NCBI GenBank assembly: GCA_002320935.1
Contig: DCLG01000072.1
Coordinates: 1-7,527, forward strand
Origin: Pedobacter sp. UBA1654
Lineage (GTDB): Bacteria; Bacteroidota; Bacteroidia; Sphingobacteriales; Sphingobacteriaceae
Direction of reading: 5' to 3'
Length of the DNA: 7,527 nucleotides
Shown one piece after another: positions 1 to 7,050 of this stretch (positions are counted from its first letter, which is position 1; each line of letters begins with the position of its first letter). Under the pieces are notes generated by a model. That model made no database searches. It was given only the letters and a program-made list of their open reading frames with translations, and was not told the origin of the DNA. The position numbers and the translations under genes were made by a program.

Positions 1-44
1 ACAAACATAAAAAAAGCGGCCTTGGCCGCTTTTTTTATGTTTGT
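1..44. terminator. Perfect inverted repeat, likely bidirectional intrinsic terminator
   Basis: Bases 1-21 are the exact reverse complement of bases 24-44, with only TT at 22-23 between them, so in RNA the loop would be about four bases. The core is a GC-rich GCGGCC/GGCCGC stem flanked by seven A on the left and seven T on the right. A U tract therefore follows the GC stem whichever strand is transcribed, as expected of a bidirectional Rho-independent terminator between converging genes. The GH92 stop codon (44-46 on the opposite strand) overlaps its last base, so it ends that transcript directly after the coding region. The repeat begins at the first base of the window, so it may be longer than seen, and the converging gene on the left is not visible. 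Confidence 0.88.
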
Positions 45-2254
45 TACTTAACACCAAATGATTTTGATGGCTCTTTACCCATCTTTATCACCAGATTTCC
101 ACCGGCGGTGAGGACTTCATGCTTGAGAAAGCTGCTTTTATGCGCTCTACCATTTAATGTAATGCTCTGAATATAAATGTTTTCAGCCGAGTTGTTCTGT
201 ACTTTGATATTGAACTTTTTCCCATTCTCAAGATTAATGGTGGCCTCATCAAACAATGGACTTCCAAATACATATTCACCGCTAATTGGATTAGCAGGAT
301 AAAATCCAAGAGCGGAAAAGATATACCATGATGACATCTGGCCAACATCTTCATTACCTGATAACCCATCTGGCGCATCCGTGTACAATTCGTTTAGAAT
401 ATACCGTACATGCTTAGCGGTTTTCCATGGCTGCTTGGCATATGTATATAAGTAAGTAATGTGATGACTTGGCTCATTGCCATGGGCATACTGTCCAATC
501 AAACCACTAATATCGGGTGAAGCTTCATCTCCTAAGTGTCCCTCTACCAGGAACAAAGAGTCTAGCTTTTGAATGAATGGTTCGCGACCGCCCATCAGAT
601 TGATTAAACCTGAAGGATCCTGAGGTACAAGCCATGTGTACTGCCAAGCGTTACCTTCAGTATAATCATCTAACCGGTGGATAGACTTAATGGGATCAAA
701 AGGTGTTCTCCATTGATCTGGCCCCACTTTAGCACGCATGAATTTGGTACTGCTGTCAAAGTAATTTCTATAATTAAGGCCCCGTTTGTGAAAATATTCA
801 TAATCGGAAGTCTTTTTCATCTTTTTGGCAACTTCCGCAACGCTCCAGTCTGCAATGCTATACTCCAGTCCCATTGCAACAGATTCGACTGTACTATCTG
901 CAGGGATGTATCCAAGCTTTTTCACAAAGTTTAGCCCCCTTTCATCCAACATCGCCGATTTCTTCATGGCTTCGTAAGCTAAGTCATGGTCAAATTTGAA
1001 GCCTTTTAGAACAGCATCTGCTACCACTATAATACCTTGTTTACCCACCATCGTATTAGTCTCATTTCCCATCACATGCCATACAGGAAGCTTTCCTTGC
1101 TGTTGATAGATGGCAAGCATACTCTTGATCATATCCGTTACACGTTTAGGCTGGATGATGGTGTAGAGCGGATGTGCGGCACGGTAGGTGTCCCATAAGG
1201 AAAAGGTGGTCAGATTTGTAAAGTCAGCCCCTTTGTAGACTTTTTTATCTGTACCCAGATAATCGCCATTATGATCATTGAATGTCGATGGCGCAATCAT
1301 AGTATGGTATAAAGCCGTATAAAAGTTTCGCTTATCTTTAAGATTAGCGGTTTTAACATCAAGCTTACTGAGCTCTTTATTCCATGCTGCATCAGCATTC
1401 GATACGATCTGGTCGAAGTTCCAGCCAGGAATTTCTGCTTTAATGTTCATGGCAGCATTTTCCATGCTTACTGGTGAGATACCAACACGAATTTGTATTT
1501 GCTCCTGATCTTTAGTTTTAAAATGTGCAGTTGCAATTAGCTTCCGGCCTCTGAACTCGGATCCGGATAGTACAGCAGATGAATCCTGTGCTACCAGTTT
1601 ATCAAACGGCTTAGAAAAAATTGCAGTAAAATAGATCCGCTGGTCATTTGCCCAGCCTTTAGAGTACCTGTAACCTGCTATTGTTGTATCGTTGATCTGT
1701 TTGATGTAAGTGTCCGTTGCGATGTCCCACCCAATTCCTTTGCGTAGGTTGATACTGATTTTTGCTGTTTCAGAGGCTGGAAAAGTATACCGATGGAAAC
1801 CTACACGCTCTGATGTCGTTAACTCTGCATGAATATTACTCGGCATCATTTGAACACCGTAGTATCCAGGTTTTACAACTTCTTTATCATGTGTATACAA
1901 AGCCTGTCTTTCGTCAATTGAAGGTAAGATCAAAATATCCCCAAGATCGCCAATACCAGTACCACTTAGATGGGTGTGTGCAAAACCTACGATAGTAGAA
2001 TCTGAGTAGTGGTATCCCGAACACCAATCCCAGCCCTCAGACTTATTTGTTGGGCCGAGCTGCACGGCTCCAAACGGAACACTTGCACCCAAAAACACGT
2101 GTCCGTGTCCGCCAGTGCCAATATAGGGATCTACAAACTGGGTCAATCCGGCACTTCCTGCCTTGACATTCTGGGTTTTAACTTGAGCTAGTGCATTAGT
2201 CCCCATGCAAAGACTCAGGCCCAGGAAGCATGGAATAAGGTTATTAAATTTCAT
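44..2254 (-). CDS. Exported GH92 family alpha-mannosidase
   Basis: This 736-residue protein is a glycoside hydrolase of family GH92, whose members are calcium-dependent exo-acting alpha-mannosidases that trim mannose from N-glycans, fungal mannans or related glycans. Residues 1-23 form a type I signal peptide (Lys2, hydrophobic core, Ala-Leu-Ala before Gln24). Cys16 does not sit in a good lipobox, so a periplasmic or secreted enzyme is more likely than a lipoprotein. The N-terminal beta-sandwich begins with VDPYIGTGGHGH (41-52) and has the conserved GWDWCSGYHYSD segment (74-85). The C-terminal (alpha/alpha)6 domain has SLWDTYRAAHP (352-362), EGNAWQY (533-539), HGNEPSHH (591-598) and GNEDVGQMSSWY (633-644). 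By analogy with characterised Bacteroides GH92 enzymes, Glu533 is the likely general acid and Asp636 the likely catalytic base. Length is normal for the family and the frame is intact. Linkage specificity cannot be read from the sequence. No SusC/SusD pair or other glycan genes are visible beside it. The start is chosen because the signal peptide follows it directly. Confidence 0.95.
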   Translation of the reverse strand: MKFNNLIPCFLGLSLCMGTNALAQVKTQNVKAGSAGLTQFVDPYIGTGGHGHVFLGASVPFGAVQLGPTNKSEGWDWCSGYHYSDSTIVGFAHTHLSGTGIGDLGDILILPSIDERQALYTHDKEVVKPGYYGVQMMPSNIHAELTTSERVGFHRYTFPASETAKISINLRKGIGWDIATDTYIKQINDTTIAGYRYSKGWANDQRIYFTAIFSKPFDKLVAQDSSAVLSGSEFRGRKLIATAHFKTKDQEQIQIRVGISPVSMENAAMNIKAEIPGWNFDQIVSNADAAWNKELSKLDVKTANLKDKRNFYTALYHTMIAPSTFNDHNGDYLGTDKKVYKGADFTNLTTFSLWDTYRAAHPLYTIIQPKRVTDMIKSMLAIYQQQGKLPVWHVMGNETNTMVGKQGIIVVADAVLKGFKFDHDLAYEAMKKSAMLDERGLNFVKKLGYIPADSTVESVAMGLEYSIADWSVAEVAKKMKKTSDYEYFHKRGLNYRNYFDSSTKFMRAKVGPDQWRTPFDPIKSIHRLDDYTEGNAWQYTWLVPQDPSGLINLMGGREPFIQKLDSLFLVEGHLGDEASPDISGLIGQYAHGNEPSHHITYLYTYAKQPWKTAKHVRYILNELYTDAPDGLSGNEDVGQMSSWYIFSALGFYPANPISGEYVFGSPLFDEATINLENGKKFNIKVQNNSAENIYIQSITLNGRAHKSSFLKHEVLTAGGNLVIKMGKEPSKSFGVK

Positions 2255-2342
2255 TGGTCAAATGGTTGAGCGGGCTAAATAAAGAATTTTATAGCAGAAA
2301 ATGGCTATCAAAGCCTATTTTAGCAACATAATCGGCTTTGGA
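2255..2342. promoter_or_regulatory. Divergent intergenic region, probable promoters for both flanking genes
   Basis: The GH92 gene and the acyltransferase gene are transcribed away from each other from this segment. It is only 46 bases long if the acyltransferase starts at 2301, and 88 bases if it starts at the internal ATG at 2343. The stretch 2276-2296 is very A/T-rich. On the minus strand a TTTG (2309-2312) lies 15 bases upstream of TATAAAAT (2286-2293), and on the plus strand TATTTTAG (2316-2323) resembles the Bacteroidota -7 box TAnnTTTG with one mismatch. None of these matches the usual -33/-7 spacing well, so the promoters are inferred mainly from gene orientation. No Shine-Dalgarno sequence precedes either start. 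Confidence 0.4.
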
Positions 2343-3218
2343 ATGGTTAAAAAACTGCTATCAAATACAGGCATATTTCTCTTAAACAGCTTGTCTCTGT
2401 TACCATTAAGTATGCTTTATGTTTTGGCGGACATTGTTTACCTCCTTTTATATCATGTTGTACGTTATCGCCGCAAAGTTGTGTTTGAGAACCTCCAAAA
2501 CGCTTTCCCGGAAAAACCAGATGCTGAGATTAAGCAAATCGCAGAAGCCTACTTTAAGCACCTCGCCTGCCTTATGGTCGAGATTATTAAAATGGCCAGT
2601 ATCTCCAGGGAAGAATTGATGAAACGGTTTACATTCAAAAATCTCGATCTGATGAACGACTATCATAAGAAAGGGATAAGCACACTCATCTGTTCTGCGC
2701 ATTATGGCAACTGGGAATGGGGTACCCTGGCTTTGGGACTAAACACCAGGGCGGTAGTTTTTCCCATCTACAAGCCAGTATCTAATGAAGCGTTTGGCGA
2801 ATGGTTTAAGCAGATCAGGAGCCGTTTTGGCAACCAGTTGATTCCGATGCGACAGACCCTGCGTGCACTAAGTGCAAGTAAGGATACGCCAACAGTATTC
2901 TGCTTCGGCAATGATCAGACACCCTTACGGGAAGAATCCACCTATTGGGTAAACTTCCTCAATCAGCCCACAGCAATTCTACTCGGGCTGGAAAAAATTG
3001 CAGTTAGAACAAACCGGCCCGTGTTCTACATGCGTGTGCGGATATTGAAGCGCGGATATTATGAAGTAGAATGCGTACCCCTTTGTCTCAATCCTGGAGA
3101 AAGCAAACCTTATGAAGTTACAAATCTTCATGTAAAATATTTGGAACAAATCATAAAAGAGGAACCTGCATACTGGCTTTGGAGTCATAGAAGGTGGAAA
3201 CACAAACCCCAAGATTAG
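2301..3218 (+). CDS. Lipid A / lysophospholipid acyltransferase family protein (LpxL/HtrB-like)
   Basis: This protein of 305 residues belongs to the LpxL/LpxM (HtrB/MsbB) acyltransferase family, which transfers an acyl chain to the lipid A precursor at the inner face of the cytoplasmic membrane. A hydrophobic N-terminal segment (about residues 22-52) is followed by basic RYRRKVV (55-61) and the family-typical ENLQNAFPEK (63-72). The catalytic HX4E motif is HYGNWE, with His134 and Glu139. Further family blocks are GNDQTP (203-208) and the C-terminal WLWSHRRWKH (292-301). Length matches the family. Two starts are possible. ATG 2301 gives MAIKAYF. ATG 2343 (residue 15) gives an N-terminus beginning MVKKLLSN, which is closer to relatives and leaves more room for divergent promoters. 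Its gap to the kinase gene is 95 bases, so it is probably a separate unit from the sugar genes. The exact acyl position and acceptor lipid are unknown, and a role in another lipid such as an ornithine- or sphingolipid-type product cannot be excluded. Confidence 0.88.
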   Translation: MAIKAYFSNIIGFGMVKKLLSNTGIFLLNSLSLLPLSMLYVLADIVYLLLYHVVRYRRKVVFENLQNAFPEKPDAEIKQIAEAYFKHLACLMVEIIKMASISREELMKRFTFKNLDLMNDYHKKGISTLICSAHYGNWEWGTLALGLNTRAVVFPIYKPVSNEAFGEWFKQIRSRFGNQLIPMRQTLRALSASKDTPTVFCFGNDQTPLREESTYWVNFLNQPTAILLGLEKIAVRTNRPVFYMRVRILKRGYYEVECVPLCLNPGESKPYEVTNLHVKYLEQIIKEEPAYWLWSHRRWKHKPQD

Positions 3219-3313
3219 ATTAGTTTTACAAACATTACCATATATGGTTTGTTCTTTAGCTATTAGATAAATACCCTTAAAACAGAACTTTTTTAGTTTC
3301 TAAAACATCAATT
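3219..3313 (+). promoter_or_regulatory. Intergenic region likely carrying the pentose phosphate operon promoter
   Basis: This is the largest gap on the plus strand. It separates the acyltransferase from the kinase that heads the sugar-phosphate cluster, so a promoter here is likely. A weak hairpin can be drawn: ACAAAC (3228-3233) pairs with GTTTGT (3247-3252), with the 12-base palindrome ACCATATATGGT (3237-3248) at its centre. It could be a weak terminator for the upstream gene or an operator. A TTTG at 3248-3251 lies 20 bases before TACCCTTA (3272-3279), a poor match to the Bacteroidota -33/-7 pattern. The leader up to the start codon is A/T-rich without a Shine-Dalgarno sequence. Confidence 0.35.
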
Positions 3314-4072
3314 ATGTCGAGCAACCCCGAGAAAAAAGATATAGAACGCATTCTGTCAATTGACATAGGCGGCAGCAGTGTAAAAGCCTGTATGCTGACA
3401 GCTCAAGGGCAAGTACTTTCGGAATATACAAAACTCCCTACGCCTGAAGAATCAACGCCGGAAGCAGTGCTCGAAGTTATTAAAATGCTTGCCACCACAA
3501 TGGGCGATTTTGATGCGATTTCAGTGGGCTTCCCGGGATATGTCAAATTCGGTATCGTTGAAACAGCTCCAAACCTGGCAAAAAAGCGATGGAAACATAT
3601 TCCGTTTGCACAAAACATTAGTGACACGTTTCAAAAGCCTGTACGACTGGTCAATGATGCAGATCAGCAAGGACTTGGAGTTGTTGACGGACAAGGCTTT
3701 GAGATTTTGATCACGTTAGGAACGGGAATGGGAACGGCCTTGCTATACGACGGACAATTGCTACCTCATTTGGAACTGGCACATTTCCCGGTTTCGAAGG
3801 ACAAGGATTATGACGATTATGTCGGGGATCGGGCTTTTGATAAAATTGGTAAGAAAGAATGGAATGAACGTGTACAACGAGTAATAGAAATATATAACAC
3901 TGTTTTCAATTACGACAAGCTCTACATCGGTGGGGGAAATGCCAAAGAAATTGACTTTGATTTAGAAGATAATATACGCCTTGTAAATAACCGGGAAGGC
4001 ATAAAGGGCGGCGCAAAATTATGGACTTCAACAGAACAATATCAGATCCGTACCATCTATCCATCTAATTAA
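3314..4072 (+). CDS. ROK family sugar kinase, polyphosphate glucokinase type
   Basis: The 252-residue product is a cytoplasmic sugar kinase expected to convert glucose to glucose-6-phosphate. The N-terminal phosphate-binding motif is DIGGSSVK (17-24). NDAD (114-117) supplies the likely catalytic base Asp115, TLGTGMGTAL (134-143) is the second phosphate loop, and PHLELAH (151-157) is the sugar-contact region with Glu154. The later blocks DYDDYVGDRAFDKIGKKEWN (165-184) and NYDKLYIGGGNAKEI (199-213) are characteristic of polyphosphate-dependent glucokinases and glucomannokinases within the ROK superfamily. The Cys-rich zinc motif of ordinary ROK glucokinases and regulators is absent, as is usual in this subgroup, and there is no DNA-binding domain, so it is an enzyme rather than a repressor. 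Length (about 250) fits the subgroup. It is the first gene of the cluster with gnd, zwf and pgl and would supply their substrate. Whether it uses polyphosphate, ATP or both, and whether it accepts mannose, cannot be decided from the sequence. Confidence 0.88.
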   Translation: MSSNPEKKDIERILSIDIGGSSVKACMLTAQGQVLSEYTKLPTPEESTPEAVLEVIKMLATTMGDFDAISVGFPGYVKFGIVETAPNLAKKRWKHIPFAQNISDTFQKPVRLVNDADQQGLGVVDGQGFEILITLGTGMGTALLYDGQLLPHLELAHFPVSKDKDYDDYVGDRAFDKIGKKEWNERVQRVIEIYNTVFNYDKLYIGGGNAKEIDFDLEDNIRLVNNREGIKGGAKLWTSTEQYQIRTIYPSN

Positions 4073-4086
4073 GAATAGCAATCAGC

Positions 4087-4105
4087 TGTCTATATACAAT
4101 AGACA
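4087..4105 (+). other. 7-bp stem hairpin in the kinase-gnd gap
   Basis: TGTCTAT (4087-4093) is the exact reverse complement of ATAGACA (4099-4105), leaving a five-base loop ATACA. It lies 14 bases before the gnd start and 14 bases after the kinase stop codon. No T tract follows, only ATAATAATAATTCAA, so it does not look like a terminator. It could be an operator half-site pair, an mRNA processing or stability element, or chance in A/T-rich DNA. Confidence 0.4.
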
Positions 4106-4119
4106 TAATAATAATTCAA

Positions 4120-5529
4120 ATGAAAAAATACACCTTAGGAATGATCGGCCTTGGAACCATGGGTCGGAACTTATTGCTAAACATGGCCGACCACGGCTTT
4201 GAAGTTACTGGTTATGACAAGGACCCGAAAATGCTTGCCAAGCTTGAGGAGGACGGCAAAGAAAAAAATTTAAAAGGATATGCCTCACTTGAGGAATTTG
4301 TTCAAAGTTTAGAGTTGCCACGCCGGATTGTGCTCCTGGTACCAGCTGGTCCAATTGTAGATAGTGTGATCACAGAACTACAACCTTTGTTGGAAGCTGG
4401 CGATATGATCATTGATAGTGGGAACTCACATTTCACAGATACCAGCCGTCGAGCAGAAGACCTTTCAAAAACGAATATCCATTTCTTCGGAATGGGGATA
4501 TCCGGCGGCGAAGAAGGTGCGCGCTTTGGCCCTAGCATGATGCCAGGCGGCGACAAGGAAGCATACAGCGCAATGAAAGAGATTTTGGAAGCGGTGTCGG
4601 CGAAGGTGAATGGCGAACCTTGTGTAACCTACATCGGCCCGGGAGCAGCGGGTCATTTTGTTAAAATGGTACACAACGGTATAGAATATGCAATGATGCA
4701 ACTGCTTGCTGAAAGCTATGACATCATGAAGAATAGCTTAGGATATAGCAATGAGCAGATAGAAGCTACCTTTAATGCCTGGAATGTGGGGCGCATGAAA
4801 TCTTTCCTAATGGAAGTGACTGCAGAGGTTTTCAAATTCAAGGACGAGAAAACAGGAAAGCTGCTTATAGACCTGATTAAAGACGAGGCCAAATCCAAAG
4901 GTACAGGAAAATGGACTTCCCAGGTTTCTATGGATCTTTATCTACCGATACCTACAATAAACGAAGCCGTGAGTACACGTGACCTTTCAAAGCTAAAAAA
5001 GTTAAGGGTTGCATTAGCTGAGGCCTTCGAAAAACCTGAAATCAAAATTAACGACACGGAACAGTTTATTGTTGACCTGGAGCATGCGCTATATTTTTCG
5101 ATGATTATTTCTTATGCACAAGGACTTCACTTATTAACTCAGGCATCTGAAGCCTATAAGTATGAATTGAAATTAGATGAGATCGCCAAGATCTGGCGCG
5201 GTGGTTGCATCATTCGTGCAGAACTGCTTCAGGACATTTATGCTGCTTACCAGGCTAAACCTGACTTAGAGCATTTATTAGAAGATAAGAATATTCAGGA
5301 AAAAATAGCGGGAACGCTAACAGGTATTCGAAACGTATGCAGTACTGCCATGAGTCACGGTATCGGAATCTCTGCATTCGCATCTTCGTTAACCTATTTT
5401 GATTCATTAAGAACCGCTAATTCACCAAGTAATCTGATCCAGGCACAAAGAGATTTCTTTGGTGCACATACTTTTGAACGTACCGATGAGGAAGGCATCT
5501 TCCACGCAAATTGGAACGCTGTAAATTGA
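4120..5529 (+). CDS. gnd: 6-phosphogluconate dehydrogenase, decarboxylating
   Basis: This enzyme oxidises and decarboxylates 6-phosphogluconate to ribulose-5-phosphate in the cytoplasm, the last step of the oxidative pentose phosphate branch. The 469-residue length and collinearity with E. coli Gnd identify the long, homodimeric type. Visible motifs are the Rossmann loop GLGTMGRN (10-17), the substrate signature SGGEEGARFGPSMMPGG (128-144), the catalytic block KMVHNGIEY (182-190, with Lys182, Asn186 and Glu189), KGTGKWTSQ (260-268), and the C-terminal tail QAQRDFFGAHTFER (441-454) that completes the partner's active site. The cofactor region is unusual. Where E. coli Gnd has Asn33-Arg34-Ser35 contacting the NADP 2'-phosphate, this protein has Asp33-Lys34-Asp35, and the lysine after the second beta strands (E. 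coli Lys75) is Pro75. An acidic residue at the end of beta-2 usually favours NAD+. The gap to zwf is 9 bases, so the two are almost certainly cotranscribed. No Shine-Dalgarno sequence is seen. Confidence 0.96.
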   Translation: MKKYTLGMIGLGTMGRNLLLNMADHGFEVTGYDKDPKMLAKLEEDGKEKNLKGYASLEEFVQSLELPRRIVLLVPAGPIVDSVITELQPLLEAGDMIIDSGNSHFTDTSRRAEDLSKTNIHFFGMGISGGEEGARFGPSMMPGGDKEAYSAMKEILEAVSAKVNGEPCVTYIGPGAAGHFVKMVHNGIEYAMMQLLAESYDIMKNSLGYSNEQIEATFNAWNVGRMKSFLMEVTAEVFKFKDEKTGKLLIDLIKDEAKSKGTGKWTSQVSMDLYLPIPTINEAVSTRDLSKLKKLRVALAEAFEKPEIKINDTEQFIVDLEHALYFSMIISYAQGLHLLTQASEAYKYELKLDEIAKIWRGGCIIRAELLQDIYAAYQAKPDLEHLLEDKNIQEKIAGTLTGIRNVCSTAMSHGIGISAFASSLTYFDSLRTANSPSNLIQAQRDFFGAHTFERTDEEGIFHANWNAVN

Positions 5530-5538
5530 TTTAGAATT

Positions 5539-7050
5539 ATGAAGACATCTATAAATGTTAAACCGACCATTGTTGTAATTTTTGGAGGTACCGGCGATTT
5601 GAATATGCGCAAACTTGCGCCTGCACTCTATAATCTATATAGTGATAATTTTATGCCGCAGCAGTTCGCGATCATAGGGACCTCCCGAAAGAAGCTTGAA
5701 GATGCTAAATTTCGCGACATGCTTAAAGAAGGTGTAAATAGCTTTTCCAGAAGTGGGCAAGTTGATGAAGCCAAGTGGGACGTTTTTTCCGAACACATCC
5801 GCTATACTCCTGTCGATGTTTCCGCACCTGAGACCTTCGGTGGATTAAAGGACCTTATTCAGGAATACCAGGATGAATTTGGAGCACAGACACAGGTCCT
5901 ATATTACCTTGCTGTTGCACCGGATCTGTTCCCCCTGATTGCAGAATGTATTTCAAGGTATGATTTGGCGGGCAATGAAGACACCTGCAGAATTGTGATA
6001 GAAAAACCGTTTGGCAGAGATCTTGAAAGTGCAAGAGCCCTTAACAAGCTGCTCACCGGCATATTTACTGAAAAACAAATCTACCGGATTGACCATTATC
6101 TTGGAAAAGAAACCGTACAGAATATAATGGCCTTCCGCTTTGCGAATTCCCTTCTGGAGCCGCTATGGAACAGAACCTACATTGATCACGTTCAGATTTC
6201 AGTTACAGAGCAGTTGGGTGTCGGGGATCGGGGTGGTTATTATGATGGTGCAGGTGCACTTCGAGACATGATACAGAATCACATACTGCAACTACTTTGC
6301 CTTATTGGGATGGAAACGCCGGTGAACTTCGACGCAGATGAAATTAGGAATAAAAAGGTGGATGTTCTGAAAGCAATGCGCCCCTTCAACTCGGAAGCCA
6401 TCCGATTCGCAACGGTACGCGGTCAATATACAAAAGGCTGGGTGGAAGGAAAAGAAGTACCTGGCTACCGTCATGAAAAGGATGTTGACCCAGACTCTAA
6501 CACAGAAACTTTTGCCGCATTAAAATTCTTCGTAGATAACTGGCGTTGGCAGGGTATTCCCTTCTATGTAAGAACGGGCAAGCGCTTATTTCAAACATCG
6601 TCCGTAATTTCGATCCAGTTCAAGGATGTGCCTCATCATATTTTTCCTTCAGGCGTATCTGAACACTGGCAACAAAACCGGCTGATCATAAGTATACAGC
6701 CAGAGATGAGTATCAGGCTGCAAGTACAGGCTAAACGTCCAGGATTAGACATGGTGCTAAACCCGGTTGATATGGTATTTGACTATAAAGGAACCTATAA
6801 CACCTCCACACCTGAAGCATATGAAACACTGTTGCTAGATGTGATGACAGGTGATCAGACCCAGTTTATGCGGGCCGATCAAGTTGAAAGTGCCTGGGAA
6901 CTGTTGATGCCAGTCATTAACGCTTGGGAAAATAAGAAATCGTTAAGCTTTCCAAACTATACTGCCGATTCATGGGGACCCGAAGATGCTGAAGCGCTGA
7001 TTGCACGGGATGGATTTCACTGGTTTACTTTACCCTTAAATAAAGATTGA
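5539..7050 (+). CDS. zwf: Glucose-6-phosphate 1-dehydrogenase
   Basis: Zwf oxidises glucose-6-phosphate to 6-phosphoglucono-lactone with reduction of NAD(P)+, the entry and committing step of the oxidative pentose phosphate branch. The 503-residue length is typical. The N-terminal nucleotide fold has FGGTGDLNMRK (15-25), a variant of the usual GASGDLxxRK, and GTSR (47-50), whose Arg50 matches the arginine that binds the NADP 2'-phosphate in characterised enzymes. EKPFG (155-159) is the cofactor/substrate hinge. RIDHYLGKE (183-191) is the family signature with Asp185 and His186, and His248 in MIQNHILQ (244-251) is the likely catalytic base. RGGYYDGAGALRDM (231-244) is also well conserved. The reading frame is intact. 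The gene starts 9 bases after gnd, and its TGA stop shares one base with the pgl start codon, so translation of the three genes is probably linked. Confidence 0.97.
   Translation: MKTSINVKPTIVVIFGGTGDLNMRKLAPALYNLYSDNFMPQQFAIIGTSRKKLEDAKFRDMLKEGVNSFSRSGQVDEAKWDVFSEHIRYTPVDVSAPETFGGLKDLIQEYQDEFGAQTQVLYYLAVAPDLFPLIAECISRYDLAGNEDTCRIVIEKPFGRDLESARALNKLLTGIFTEKQIYRIDHYLGKETVQNIMAFRFANSLLEPLWNRTYIDHVQISVTEQLGVGDRGGYYDGAGALRDMIQNHILQLLCLIGMETPVNFDADEIRNKKVDVLKAMRPFNSEAIRFATVRGQYTKGWVEGKEVPGYRHEKDVDPDSNTETFAALKFFVDNWRWQGIPFYVRTGKRLFQTSSVISIQFKDVPHHIFPSGVSEHWQQNRLIISIQPEMSIRLQVQAKRPGLDMVLNPVDMVFDYKGTYNTSTPEAYETLLLDVMTGDQTQFMRADQVESAWELLMPVINAWENKKSLSFPNYTADSWGPEDAEALIARDGFHWFTLPLNKD

Noticed and set aside
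677..2191. Plus-strand open frames at 677-934, 1762-1995 and 2009-2191 inside the GH92 gene
   Set aside because: They lie antisense to a well-conserved full-length enzyme, show no recognisable motifs and have no independent start signals.
2183..2254. Possible lipoprotein signal on the GH92 protein around Cys16
   Set aside because: The residues before the cysteine are Leu-Ser-Leu, with Leu at -1 where a lipobox needs Gly, Ala or Ser; the Ala-Leu-Ala site before Gln24 fits signal peptidase I better.
3228..3252. Hairpin ACAAAC/GTTTGT as a terminator for the acyltransferase gene
   Set aside because: The outer stem is only six pairs, A/T-rich and with a 13-base interior, and the following sequence is not a clean T tract; kept only as a remark in the intergenic entry.
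3314..4072. ROK-family transcriptional repressor for the operon
   Set aside because: There is no N-terminal helix-turn-helix and the protein starts almost directly with the phosphate-binding motif; catalytic residues are intact, so it is a kinase.
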